Shown: piece by piece, positions 31,799-42,487 of the stretch
Layout: each line of letters starts with the position of its first letter
Position numbering within the stretch: the stretch's first letter is position 1
NCBI GenBank assembly: GCA_026636295.1
Contig: CP089450.1
Location: forward strand, 434,001-498,000
DNA: 64,000 nucleotides
Direction: 5' to 3'
DNA from: Medakamo hakoo
Taxonomy: Eukaryota > Chlorophyta > Trebouxiophyceae > Coccomyxaceae
Made by a program: the position numbers and the translations under genes
The notes under the pieces: generated by a model
What the model was told of the DNA's origin: nothing
Seen by the model: only the letters and a program-made list of their open reading frames with translations
The model's database searches: none

Positions 31799-32996
31799 AA
31801 AACGCTTCTTTTTGCGCGCGTTTTGGTGCGGCGGGCGCGCGGCGGGCGTGGGGGGAAGGCGGGGCGATGTTTTTGGGAGGGGTGGTGGTGGTGGGTCCAG
31901 GGAAGGGAAGGGTCGGCACTCTTCTTTTTTGCGGGCGGGCCGCCTCGCGGGGGCTCAATTCCCGGTCAGGGCGAAAACGCTTCTTTTTGCGCGCGTTTTG
32001 GTGCGGCGGGCGCGCGGCGGGCGTGGGGGGAAGGCGGGGCGATGTTTTTGGGAGGGGTGGTGGTGGTGGGTCCAGGGAAGGGAAGGGTCGGCACTCTTCT
32101 TTTTTGCGGGCGGGCCGCCTCGCGGGGGCTCAATTCCCGGTCAGGGCGAAAACGCTTCTTTTTGCGCGCGTTTTGGTGCGGCGGGCGCGCGGCGGGCGTG
32201 GGGGGAAGGCGGGGCGATGTTTTTGGGAGGGGTGGTGGTGGTGGGTCCAGGGAAGGGAAGGGTCGGCACTCTTCTTTTTTGCGGGCGGGCCGCCTCGCGG
32301 GGGCTCAATTCCCGGTCAGGGCGAAAACGCTTCTTTTTGCGCGCGTTTTGGTGCGGCGGGCGCGCGGCGGGCGTGGGGGGAAGGCGGGGCGATGTTTTTG
32401 GGAGGGGTGGTGGTGGTGGGTCCAGGGAAGGGAAGGGTCGGCACTCTTCTTTTTTGCGGGCGGGCCGCCTCGCGGGGGCTCAATTCCCGGTCAGGGCGAA
32501 AACGCTTCTTTTTGCGCGCGTTTTGGTGCGGCGGGCGCGCGGCGGGCGTGGGGGGAAGGCGGGGCGATGTTTTTGGGAGGGGTGGTGGTGGTGGGTCCAG
32601 GGAAGGGAAGGGTCGGCACTCTTCTTTTTTGCGGGCGGGCCGCCTCGCGGGGGCTCAATTCCCGGTCAGGGCGAAAACGCTTCTTTTTGCGCGCGTTTTG
32701 GTGCGGCGGGCGCGCGGCGGGCGTGGGGGGAAGGCGGGGCGATGTTTTTGGGAGGGGTGGTGGTGGTGGGTCAAGGGAAGGGAAGGGTCGGCACTCTTCT
32801 TTTTTGCGGGCGGGCCGCCTCGCGGGGGCTCAATTCCCGGTCAGGGCGAAAACGCTTCTTTTTGCGCGCGTTTTGGTGCGGCGGGCGCGCGGCGGGCGTG
32901 GGGGGAAGGCGGGGCGATGTTTTTGGGAGGGGTGGTGGTGGTGGGTCCAGGGAAGGGAAGGGTCGACCCTCCTCTTTTTTGCGGGCGGACCGCCTT
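31781..32996 (+). repeat. Seven-copy 175-bp tandem array beginning within the tRNA-Asp T-arm
   Basis: Copies start at 31781, 31956, 32131, 32306, 32481, 32656 and 32831, with a constant 175-bp period. Each unit opens with CAATTCCCGGTCAGGGCG, which is the tRNA T-loop, T-stem and acceptor 3' strand, and then carries the trailer with its T-run and a GC-rich remainder. In copies 2-7 the bases just before are GGGCT instead of the tRNA GGGTT. I see one difference in copy 6 (CCAGGG to CAAGGG near 32772), and a diverged end in copy 7 after about 32965. Near-identity points to recent or actively homogenised expansion. There are no alternating spacers, so it is not a CRISPR array. The array is non-coding. 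Confidence 0.95.
31809..31813 (+). terminator. Pol III terminator of tRNA-Asp
   Basis: TTTTT eleven bases after the discriminator base, in the usual position for RNA polymerase III termination. Every array copy carries the same T-run plus a second one (CTTCTTTTTT) about 100 bp further on. Confidence 0.75.
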
Positions 32997-33039
32997 CCTG
33001 TCTTGTCTTTTGCTCTCCGAGTGTCAGCGGCGTCGGGCG

Positions 33040-33168
33040 GTGAGGATGGGAGGGAGAAAGGAAGGTGGAGAGGGCCGGGAAGGAGAAAGGGAGGCGGAGA
33101 GGGCCGGGAGGAGGGAGAAGGAGAGGGGGGGAGGGCTGGGAGGGAGAAGGAGAGGGGGGGGAGGGCCG
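33040..33168 (+). repeat. Polypurine tract with degenerate ~30-bp repeats
   Basis: The plus strand is almost purely G and A, broken by GGCCGGGA-type joints that recur about every 30-35 bp. It lies between the tandem array and the HYOU1 start. Such tracts can form triplexes and often flank promoters; here it is about 220 bp upstream of the ATG. Confidence 0.7.
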
Positions 33169-33385
33169 CGCGCGCTTGTGCAGGTCGAGAGAACGCCGCG
33201 CCCACTCCACTCTCAATAATAACAAACCGTGCGCGTCCCACAGCGGCCGCACGAGAAGCACGCACACCACTCCGCACACAGGGCCTGCACACACACACAC
33301 CCGGGCCCTCCTCCCCCGCCTCGTCCAGCCGAGGCGAGAAGGCTGGCAGCTGTTTCCGTCTTGAGAGAAAAAGGAAGACAGCAGC

Positions 33386-36182
33386 ATGCGCCGCACCACC
33401 TTCCTCACCGCCGCGGCCGCGGTCCTGGCCCTCCTAGCGTGCGCCGTCCACGCCGGACCCATCATGGCCGTCGACGTGGGCGGCGAGTTTATGAAGGTAC
33501 GGTTGCAGTGCGAGGCCCCCTCTCGCACGTCGGTTGTTCCTTCCTTTCCGGCGGAACTTCCGCCCGCACCCAGAAAAAAAACAAGGCGCGCCCAGGAGGG
33601 CCGCGCCGGTCCTGCCCACCAGTCATCGACGGGCGGGTAGGCGAGGCCTTGTCGCACAGCGGAGACGCGTGTCGAGGTCACAGCGATGCCCGCTCCTCGC
33701 GCCCGGCCGGGCGCCATTCAAACGATCGACGCGCGGCACCCACCATCCTCGACCCCACCCCCGCCCCCTCCACGCCACCACAGATCGCCCTCGTCGGCGG
33801 GTCCACCGCCTCGGCCCGCTCCGCGCCCGTCACCATCGTCATCAACGAGATGTCCAGGCGCCGCTCCGCCACGGCCGTCGCCTTTGGCGTCAACGGCGAG
33901 CGGTTGCTGGGCGATGAAGCGGCTGCGGCCGCCGCGCGCCGCCCCGCCGCGGCCATCACCCGGCTCTGGTCGTTGTTGGGCAAAAACGCGAGCGAGGCCG
34001 ACGCCGCCCCGCTGACCGTCGTCCCCGTCGGCGCCCGCGGCGCCGCTGGCGTGGAGGTCAAAGCCGGCAAAGCCGGGCCGACGCTCCTGCCCGCGGAAGA
34101 AGCCGCGGCGTCCGTCCTCACCTACGCCCGCCGCCTGGCCGAGGCCGCGGCCGGCGGCGGCCCCGTCACCGAAGCCGTCCTGGCCGTGCCGCCGTCCGCC
34201 ACCCCGGCCGCGCGCGCCGCCCTCGTCGACGCCGCGTCCCTGGCCGGCCTGTCCGTCCTGGGCGTCATCTCCTCGCCCGCCGCGGCCGCCCTGGCCTACG
34301 GCATCGACCGGCCGTGGGACGCGGCCGCGGCGCCCGGCGCGCCGGGCGGCCCCGCGACCATCGCCATCGTCGACGTCGGCTCCGTCCACGCGTCCGCCGC
34401 GCTGGTCCGGTTTTCGGGCTACGCCAAACGCGGTGCGGCCGGCGGGTCCGTCGGCCAGTTCCAAGTCCTGGACGTGGCGTGGGCGGCGCCCGGGACGGCG
34501 GGGTCGGACGCGCTCGACGCCGTGCTCGCCCGCCGCGCGGCGGCCGCCTTCACGGCCGCGGGCGGGGCCGACCCCCTGGCCGACGCCCGCGCCTCCGTCC
34601 GCTTGCACAAGGCCGTGCGTCGCACAAAGGAAATCCTGTCCGCCAACGCGGACGCGCCCGTGTCGGTGGAGGAGCTGTTGGACGGCCGGGATTTGAGGGC
34701 GACCGTCACGCGGGCCGACTTGGAGGCCGACGCCGCCGCGGTCTTCAAAGCCGCCGCCGCCCCGCTGGCCACCGTCCTCGCCCGCTCCAAAGTCAAGCCC
34801 GCCGACTTGGCCGCCGTCGAACTCGTCGGCGGCGGCACGCGCGTGCCCGGCGTGCAGGCCGCGCTGCGTGCCGTGCTGGGCGGCCGGTCCCTCGACCGCC
34901 ACCTGGACGCGGACGAAGCCGTGGCGCTGGGCGCCGCCCTGTTCGGCGCCAACGCCTCCACCGGCGTGCGGCTGCGCCCCTTTGGCGGCGGCGACGCGTC
35001 CGGCTGGTCGCAAAGCCTGGTGAGCGTCGGGGTGGACAAGGCCGGCAAAGAGCTCGGCAAGCCGTCGCCGCCCCAGCCCCTCATCCCCTTTGCCCGGCGC
35101 CTGCCGTGCAAACGGGTGGCGAAACTGCCGGTGCCGGCGGACAAGGGTGCGGCCGGCCTGAAGCTGACGGTGGTGTACGACGCGGCCTCGCCCAACGGCC
35201 TGCCGGCGGAGGTGGGAGGTGCGGGTGCTGCGGGTGCGACGCCCACCCCGCTCGTCGGCGCGTGGAGCGTCACCGGCCTGGCCCCCGGCCTGCTGGGCAA
35301 AGACGCCGACGCCGCCAAAGCCACCCCCCGCATCGAAGTCCACTTCAAGACGGGGCCCGACGGCCGGGCCGCGCCCGACCGGGCCGAGCTGGTGGCGGAG
35401 TGGGAAGAACAGCCGGACAAGAAAGCGGCGAAAAAGGGCAAGGACGCGGACGACGGCGCCAACTCGACCGACGCCGCGCCGCCCGCGCCGAAGAAGCGCG
35501 TCGCCCGCGCTGCGCTGACGCTGACCCCGGCCGACCCGGACGCCGGCTTCTCCACGCCGCGCCTGCCGGCGGACGAACGCAAGGCGTCCGCCGACCGCCT
35601 GGCCGCTGCGGCCGCCGCCGACGCGGCCGCGGCCGCGGCCGCCGCCGCCAAGAACGAGCTGGAGGCGTACATCATCGCCACGCGCGGCCGGCTGGAGGCC
35701 GCCGCCACCGACGAGCCCGCCCTCATCGAGTCCACGACGCCGGACGAGCGCGGCGCGCTGGCCGCCGCGTGCACGGAGGCCGAAGACTGGTTGTACGACG
35801 ACGGCGACGGCGAGGGCGCGGCCGCCTTCGCCGCCCGCCTCAAAGCCCTGAAAGCCGCGGGCGACCCCATGTTTGCGCGGGCACCCAACCGGGCTGCGCT
35901 GCCGGGTGCGCTGGACGCGGCGGTCAAGCTGGCGGCGGCCGTCGAAGCGGACGTGGCGGCCTGGACGAAAAAGGGCGGCAAAGACGCGCGGCCGTGGTTG
36001 GCCTCGTCCGAGGTGAGCGCGCTGAAAGCGTCCGCGTCGGCTTTGAAAGCCAAAGCCACAAGCTCTGCTGCCAAAGCCGCTCGGAACGCGCCGCCCACCG
36101 CCAACGTCACGCTGCCGGCGTCGGAGATAGTGGCGGAGACGGAGGCGCTGGAAGCCGCGCGCGCGAAACTGGCGGCGGTGAA

Positions 36183-36218
<36 letters not shown>

Positions 36219-36366
36219 CAAGGAGAAGAAGAATGAAGAGAAGAAGGACGGGAAGGCGAAGGAGGAGAAGAAGGAGGAAGCGCCGTCGCCCGCGCCCGCG
36301 CCCGCACCTGCGCCGGACGCGGCCGCGGCAGCGGACGAGGACGACGACGCGCACGATGAGTTGTGA
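33386..36366 (+). CDS. HYOU1: ER Hsp70-family chaperone, HYOU1/GRP170 type, with HDEL
   Basis: Exons 33386-33496 and 33784-36366, phase 0, donor GTACGG; 897 residues. A signal peptide, MRRTTFLTAAAAVLALLAC, precedes the ATPase start AVDVGGEFMK. Nucleotide-binding landmarks include VPPSATPAARAALVDAA, IAIVDVGSVHASAALV and VELVGGGTRVPGVQAALRAV. The GRP170-type long C-terminal region follows, with an acidic/Lys linker and the helical segment EAEDWLYDDGDGEGA. A Pro-rich run leads to the end DDAHDEL, so the protein ends in an HDEL ER-retention signal. HYOU1 is the nucleotide-exchange partner of BiP in the ER lumen. First-motif residues differ from BiP as expected for the Hsp110/GRP170 branch. Confidence 0.92.
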
Positions 36367-36777
36367 CCAAACAGTGGAATGGAGGGATTGAGGTCTGGTG
36401 GGGGAGGAGTGGGCGTGTAGAGGCAAGGATCGTTTTGACAGTCGGAGGAGGGTATTGCCTCCTAGGTCTCACTCGTCTCTCATTCTACACACACAAAAAG
36501 AAAGCAACGCGGCGGCGCGGGCGAGGGGAAAAGATCAAGGGCGGGGAGCAGCAGCAAAAACAGCGGCGGAGGTCGGGGGAATGGACGGAAAACCGACGCG
36601 CGTTGCAGCGTCAGACAGCACGCCACCGCGCTGCCCGCACGCACACAGCGCGCGCGTCGCCCGCCATTCCTCTCTTTTGATAAGCGTACAAAGGGGGGAT
36701 AGACAAAAGGAAAGGACGGGACTGTCTGCCTAGAAAACAAAGGGGGGGGGGGGCGTGTTCGCTCCTTCTCTCTCTCA
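36367..36777. other. Convergent intergenic region, no gene seen
   Basis: 411 bp between the HYOU1 stop and the stop of the gene on the other strand. It is A/G-rich with a G-run near 36742-36753. No gene or RNA is evident; probably two 3' untranslated regions. Confidence 0.5.
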
Positions 36778-37460
36778 TCACCGCGGCGCCGGCCTCCCGC
36801 CTCCTTTGCCACCACCGCCAGGCGCCGGCCGTGTGGGCGCCGGCCTGCCAGGCGGGCTGGCATCCCCACCGACGCCATCCTCACTGAACAGCCGGCGTTT
36901 CACCGCTCGCGCGGCAGCCGCGTGCGCTTCTCGCACGGCGGCCGGCCGTCCAGCGGGCCCGCCTTTGCGTGGCGGGGGCGGCGGTGAGCCAGGAGATGGG
37001 GCGGGTGGCGGCCGGCGCCGGCCGCCGGCCGTCCCGCCCGTCGCCCGCCGCCCAGAGGTGGACGGGCGCGGCGGCGAGGCGGGCGATGGCGGTCGCCCGC
37101 CACCGTCCACGTGGACGGTCAGCGGGGCCGGGGCTGGGGTGGCGGCCGCCGGCGCCTCTGTGTGTGCGCCAGGGCCGGCGGGTGGCGTGGACGTGTGGCC
37201 GGCGTCGTCGCCAGGCGTGGCGGCGGCCTGGTGTGTGTCGCGTAATGGGATGGATGGGTGCGTCGAGGTGCGGGGGCGGTGGCGGGAGAGGGGGCACGCG
37301 CAGCGGCGGGGAAGCCGGCGGCGGGCAGCGCAAAACACAACACACAAGGCGCCCGCGCGCCCCTCACACAACAACGCACCATGCCGGCCTTGCGACACTT
37401 CCGACTGACTGCAGCTGTGCTGTGCCGGCGGCGCGGTGAAAGCAGGTCGGCGGTGACCAT
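36778..37460 (-). CDS. Unknown basic, Pro/Ala-rich protein
   Basis: Exons 37460-37380 (27 codons) and 37227-36778, phase 0, donor GTGCGT, acceptor CAG; 176 residues. The first exon reads MVTADLLSPRRRHSTAAVSR then KCRKAGM. The second is low complexity (Pro, Gly, Ala, Arg) with one more ordinary helix near EAHAAAARAVKRRLFSED. The basic patches could be nuclear-localisation signals, but nothing else is diagnostic and I do not recognise a family. The gene model is supported by the ATG, the shared phase and the head-to-head arrangement with the next gene (166 bp). Confidence 0.5.
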
Positions 37461-37626
37461 GAGAGAGGCACGGGCGTGTGCGTTCGCCCTCTTGCATGCG
37501 TGGAGTGAGGGCCGGGCGCCCCGGCCACTCGCACACACACAGAAGACCCAAGTTTTTTTTTACGGGCACTCTCTCTGCGCATCGCACGCGCACGACACAC
37601 ACATACACACCCCACACGCACACTTC

Positions 37627-38420
37627 ATGGTCTCCACCCCTGTCCCGGATGAGGCGGCGGCAGCCGCCGCCGACGCCGCTGCGGCGACCGCTTCCCCGCA
37701 GCAGCCGGCCGACGCGACTGCCGCTCCAGGCCGCCCTCTGCTCGTCGCCTGGCCGCAGGTCAAGGCGTTCGTGTCCATGGCTCAAGAAGCGCTGCGTGCC
37801 AAGGCGGCCGCGCACGAGGTGAGCGAGGGAGAGGGAGGAGAGCGCGGGCGGCGGCGGGCGCGGCATCCACGCGCGGCCGCCGGCTGTTTGTGCGCGCGCG
37901 TTCGCACGCGCGTGTTTCGCCTTCCCCTCGTCCGCGGCGCGGCCGGCGGGCAAGGCCCGCCACACACGCACGCCGCACCCGGCGACGCACGCTCAGGTGG
38001 CTCAGACACGCTTCCCTCTCGCTACGCACGCTCACGCACGCACCCCACACACACACCCTCAGGCCCTGCGCGCAGAAATCGAGCGGTCGCGCGAAGAGCA
38101 ACAGGAAAGCCGGCGCCTGGAGTCGGCGCTGTCGGAAGACTCGGCGTTCCTGCAGGACCAGGTCCACGCGCTCCTGGCCGAGCGTGGCGCGGCGTTGGAC
38201 CGCGTCGCGTCCCTCGAACGGGAGATTGAATTCTTGCGCCAGGAACGGTCGCTGCTGGCCGAAGAGCTCGACCTGCACGACGAGGGGGCCGGGCCGGGCG
38301 CGAGCACCGCCCACCACCTCGCCCGCGCGTTGGGCGACCGCCTGGCCACGGAAGCGGCCGCCCGGGCGGCGGCGGAAGCCCAGGCGGAAGCGCTGGCGGC
38401 TGAGCTGGCGGCGGTGCGGT

Positions 38421-38451
<31 letters not shown>

Positions 38452-38653
38452 TGGGGACGAGGCCGTCGGGCCGGCGCCCGGCCCGGCAGAGGTGGCTGCG
38501 GCGTGCGCGCCTGCCGCTGCTGCGCCCTTGGCGCCCGCAATGGTTGTCGCCCAGCACCCGCCGGCTGCCGTCGGCGGTGGCAACAAGAAGAAGGCCAAAC
38601 GCGGGCGCGGCGGCGGTGGGAAGGGCGGTGGCGTCGAAAACGTCGCACCGTGA
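37627..38653 (+). CDS. Unknown coiled-coil protein
   Basis: Exons 37627-37818 (64 codons) and 38063-38653, phase 0, donor GTGAGC; 260 residues. The first exon is Ala/Pro-rich and ends in the helix VKAFVSMAQEALRAKAAAHE. The second opens with a long charged coiled coil: EIERSREEQQESRRLESALS, FLQDQVHALLAERGAALDRV and LEREIEFLRQERSLLAEEL. It then becomes Gly/Ala-rich and ends with the basic cluster NKKKAKRGRG. No membrane segment or transit peptide is visible. The family is not recognised; a structural or scaffold role is only a guess. Confidence 0.65.
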
Positions 38654-39158
38654 GAGGGGGAGGGGTCGTGGTCGTGTCAAGCACAAAAACATTTCGTTGC
38701 AACTCTCTCTCAACGCACAAGGCGCCGCGCGGTCGAGCCCCGCAAACACAGTGCCAGGGCCTCGAGCAGGCGCGCGCGCTTCACTGTCCAGGTGGAAATT
38801 TCAAGTGTACGAAACGCAGGCGGGTGGGGGAAAAAACGGGAACCCTCTCTCAAAAAACCTAACCCCACCAGGCGAGCAGCAGCTCGCGCTGGGTGGAAAA
38901 AAAAACACACACATAAACGGGGGGACGGCAGGGCGCGCGCGCTCCCACGCACGTGCACGTGCGCCGGCGCAGCGCAGCCCTACAACAACACATGCACGCG
39001 TACAAAGACAAGTTTTTGGAGCGCGGGCCGTTGCACCGGCACAGGGCGCGCTGGGAAATCTCTCTCTCTGTGTTTTGCTGGAAGAGCGCTCGCCTCTGTG
39101 TGCCCGCGCACGCGCCCCCGCTCCTCCTCCTTCAGGGAGGGGCGGGCAGGCTCCCCTG
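38654..39158. other. Convergent intergenic region, no gene seen
   Basis: 505 bp between two stops on opposite strands, with A-runs near 38827 and 38898. I find nothing that resembles a gene. Confidence 0.5.
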
Positions 39159-40691
39159 TCAGTCCGCGCCACCCGACGCCACGCGGACCGTCAGCCGGCG
39201 CCGACCCGGCGTCCCCTGCGGCGGCGTGCCGCTGGCCGGCGGCGGCGCCGCGGCGAGCGCGGAGGGAGGAGGGGACGACGACGACGAGGACAGGCGGCGG
39301 GCGGCCGCCGCCGCCGCCGCACCACCACCGCCCGACCACGCCCGCACGGCCGCCGCCGCGTCCACGGCCGCCGCCGCCGCGGCCCGCGCCTCGTCCACGG
39401 CGGCTTGCAGGGCGGCGCACGGGTCCGGGCCGTAGATGAAAGCGACGAGGGCGGGCGGGTAGGCAAAGGGGTTGCCCGGCCACGCACAGTCCCGGGCTTC
39501 GGCCATGGCCCGCAGCGCCGACGTCGTCGACTCCGGGGGGGGAGACGTCCGACGCGGCGTGCCCGGCGGCGAGCCGGAAGCCGCCCGTTCCAGCAGCAGC
39601 GACGCCGTCCGGGCGGCCAGGCGCGCGTGGCACTGGTCGGCCGTGGACGGCGCGGCCGGGCGGGGCGGGCAGGGCGGGCGCGGAGCGGCGTGCGGCGCCG
39701 CGGCCGGCCACACGACGACGGCCGCCAGTTCCACCCAGGGGCCCAGACGTGGGGTGAGGTGCGGCGCGGCCGTGCCCGGCCCGCCGGGCCAGCCCGCGCG
39801 TGCGGCCGCGAGCGCCGCGGCGGGGAGCGGGTCGGCCGCCGCGGCGGCCGGGTCGGCCGCGGCCGCGCGCGGACCCGGGCCCGTCCAGACGACCCGACCG
39901 CCCGTCGCTGCAGCCGCGTCCGCGATGGCGGCCGCGACGGCGTCGGCCAGCGGGTCCGGGCTGGACGGGGCGGCGGCCGCGCCCGCGGCGGCGAGGCGCG
40001 CGACAAGCGCGGCCCAGGCGGCGCGCGAGTGGCCGACCAGGGCGGCGGGGGCCGAGTCCGGGCCTGGGATGGGGGCGTGCGCGGCGCTGGTGCAGGCGAC
40101 CGCGTGGGCGGCGAGCTCGGCGTTGAGCCTGGTGCGGGTGGGGACGCGAGGTGTGTTGAGGGAGGGAAGTGTGGGAGAGGGGCTGTGCGCGCCGCGCGCG
40201 CGCGCGCGCGCGCGCGCGAGGCAGCGACTTTTGGCCGCGCGTGCCCGCGGGCACGCGCGGCCTAGCCACGCGGCGCCGCCGGGCATGAGCGCGGCCACCA
40301 AACCACTTCCAACTTGGTGGACCGCACGCCACAGCGTCTGTGCACCCCACGCCAAGGCTTTCATGGCAATTGAGGGCGCGTGGCGCGAGAACACGCCCGT
40401 CCAAGAAAAGGAAAAGCGCTTGCGCGCCCCCCACCCGCGAGACTCAATGCAGGCCCGCACACAACCGGCGCGTGCGCGGCCAAGCCAGGCAAAATTTCCC
40501 GCGCCACCCTGTCCAGGTGCACATTTCACACTCTATCCCACTCACCAAGACAGGGCAAATGGTTCCACGACGTCGATCCCGCTGCTGGAGACGGCGGAAG
40601 CAAAGGCTGTGACAGGGCCATGCGCGGACGATGACACCTCGCCCTTGCCGGCCGCGAACGGGCTGGGGACGACGCTGGCCGCGAGCGGCAT
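39159..40691 (-). CDS. Unknown Ala-rich protein
   Basis: Exons 40691-40546 (48 codons plus TG) and 40128-39159, phase 2 join completing a Trp codon, donor GTGAGT; 371 residues. The N-terminus MPLAASVVPSPFAAGKGEV could be a short targeting peptide. Recognisable order appears in NAELAAHAVACTSAAHAP, GRVVWTGPGPR, AWPGNPFAYPPALVAFIYG and a C-terminal Ala-rich helix followed by poly-Ser. I do not recognise a family. The 417-bp intron carries a (CG)n run at 40193-40218. The model depends on one splice join and a chosen ATG; an in-frame extension upstream exists but looks non-conserved. Confidence 0.5.
40193..40218. repeat. (CG)n microsatellite in an intron
   Basis: Thirteen uninterrupted CG dinucleotides inside the intron of the preceding gene. 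Confidence 0.9.
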
Positions 40692-40827
40692 GGCGGCCCT
40701 GGGAACGGCAAGGCCCTTGGCCACGGGGTGGCGCGGCGTGAAAACCGCCGGGCGAGGGGTGGGGGGTGGGCCCGCGCGCCCCGTGTGTGCACTAGGCTTG
40801 TGGGTGAGGAGAGACTTGCGTGTGGAG

Positions 40828-40853
40828 GCCTCACACTCGCACCACCAACCCAC
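40828..40853. repeat. Left arm of an inverted repeat flanking the F-box gene
   Basis: It reads GCCTCACACTCGCACC, then an extra ACC, then AACCCAC. The reverse complement of 42685-42707 is the same sequence without the extra ACC. The two arms bracket the interrupted F-box gene. Confidence 0.7.
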
Positions 40854-40936
40854 GCTCTCTCTCTCTCACCATTCCTTTTCCGTCTCCCTCGCCGCCGTCG
40901 CTCCCCACGCCCATCTCTGCCGTCTCTCGCCTCCCC

Positions 40937-42487
40937 TCACCGCACCGGCCGGGCCTCGTACTTCAGCGCGAGGATATCGGGGGAATGCGGATCAAACTGC
41001 GGGCTGACCAGCTTCGAAAAACTGTACCAGCGAGCTTCCCAATGCCTCACGCGCACGGAGAGGCTACGCCCAGCGGCCGCCGCCGCTGCGGGCAGGCTGT
41101 GGGTGATGGCTTCAGCAATCGCGTCGGCAGGCATGCCTCCGCTGCCTTCAAAGACCGGCCCATGCACCCACCCTTGAAGGTATGTGAGGGTCTTCGACTG
41201 GAACAGCGCCAGGCGTTCCAGGCGCGGCAGCGTGGTCGACGCGACTGTCGCAGCCCAGGCCGGCCCGTCCGCTGCCCATTCCGCCGGCCCGTGAGCCCCA
41301 CCCAGCGTGAAGCTTGGGTTACTCACTTCCAGCACAACCAGGGTGGGCACCGCAAACGCGGGCGTGGCCCACCAAGCGAGGTCAGCCGACACGTTGTCGG
41401 ATCCGCCGTACACCAGCCGGGTGAGGCGGCGAAACGAGTTTCCCGCACCACGCAGGCACTCAGGCGGCTCACAGGCATCGTCGCCGATCAAACCCATGAC
41501 CTCAAGCCGCGCCATGATGGCGGGCGGGAGGAAGGCGGTCTTGTCCCAGTACGAGTTGACGACCAAGCAGGTCAACCCGCGCGGCGGCGTCACCACGCCC
41601 CGCAGGTCGAGGGGGGCATCTTCGTCGCTCCAACCCACATGCAGCTCCCGCAGCGCAGGCAGATGATCCACACATGCGGGCACGCCTTGCGGCGAGTCTC
41701 CTGCCTCACTGACGGAGAGACGCAGCCGCGTGAGGTTCGCCCCCACGTCGGCCATGAACTAACGGATGAACGGGAGCAGGCGCTGCACGTCCATGTCCCG
41801 TGTATGACACGTCAAGTCCAGATTCTCCATACTCGTCAGCACGGGCACCGTCCGGGCCGCACCACTGCCTGCCTGGCGGCCGACGGCGACCAGGCGGCGG
41901 TGGAAGGCCAGGACGGCGTCCAGGTAGACCTCGCGGTCCTCTGGCGTTTCCCACCATCCGATGCAGTCGCTCCAAAAGTCCAGGATGGCGGCACGCCCGG
42001 CCGAGACCATGGGCGGCGGGCCCTCAACAGCGAGTATATTGTTCACGTTCGCATAGTGTACGCGAGGCGTCGTGGCGAGGAGTCGTTCAACCCAGGCCCG
42101 GAATAAATACTCTTTGTCGTCGTATTTTGGTATTCCGGGCCAGGTATAGAAGGAGAAGCGGCGCACACACGGCCCGGCGACCTGCATGGCGCGCTCTAGG
42201 GCGCCGTATGCACCCTGCTCGCTGGGAAAGTTGTATTGTTCGCGCAATCTCCGGATCTCGTGTTTGTGGCATGCAACAGTAAAGTCGATATCGATGTCCG
42301 CCCACACCGTGCTCGGCGGGCGGACCGCGTCGGCAAACGCCCGGCAGACGACCGACAGTCCGACGCGGTCTGCAAAGCGGTCACATTGAACGAGGGAAAA
42401 GATGTAGGAGAGGACGTCTGTGGGCAGGTCGGTGATCAGGGTGGGCCGGCCGCGCGGCGCCAGGCGTGGCGGCGGGGCGTCGCCCAT
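40937..42487 (-). pseudogene. F-box/LRR-like gene interrupted by one in-frame TAG
   Basis: From ATG 42487, 242 codons run to a TAG at 41761-41759; two codons on, the same frame continues with ATG 41755 for 272 more codons to a stop at 40937. The N-terminal part has an F-box (LITDLPTDVLSYIFSLV, then RVGLSVVCRAFADAVR). The second part has leucine-rich repeats (LPALRELHVG, GLTCLVVNSYW, TLVVLEVSNPS, LERLALF). F-box proteins recruit substrates to SCF ubiquitin ligases. No plausible intron removes the TAG. The gene is less GC-rich than its neighbours, and its 3' part is duplicated at 52.8 kb. It may be a pseudogene, a read-through gene, or two short genes; I favour the first. Confidence 0.65.

Noticed and set aside
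31781-32996. CRISPR-like repeat array
   Set aside because: The units are contiguous with no unique spacers, the period is 175 bp, and the genome is eukaryotic.
33718-36426. 902-codon frame antisense to HYOU1
   Set aside because: It is a mirror of the coding strand; the Hsp70 motifs, signal peptide and HDEL are all on the plus strand.
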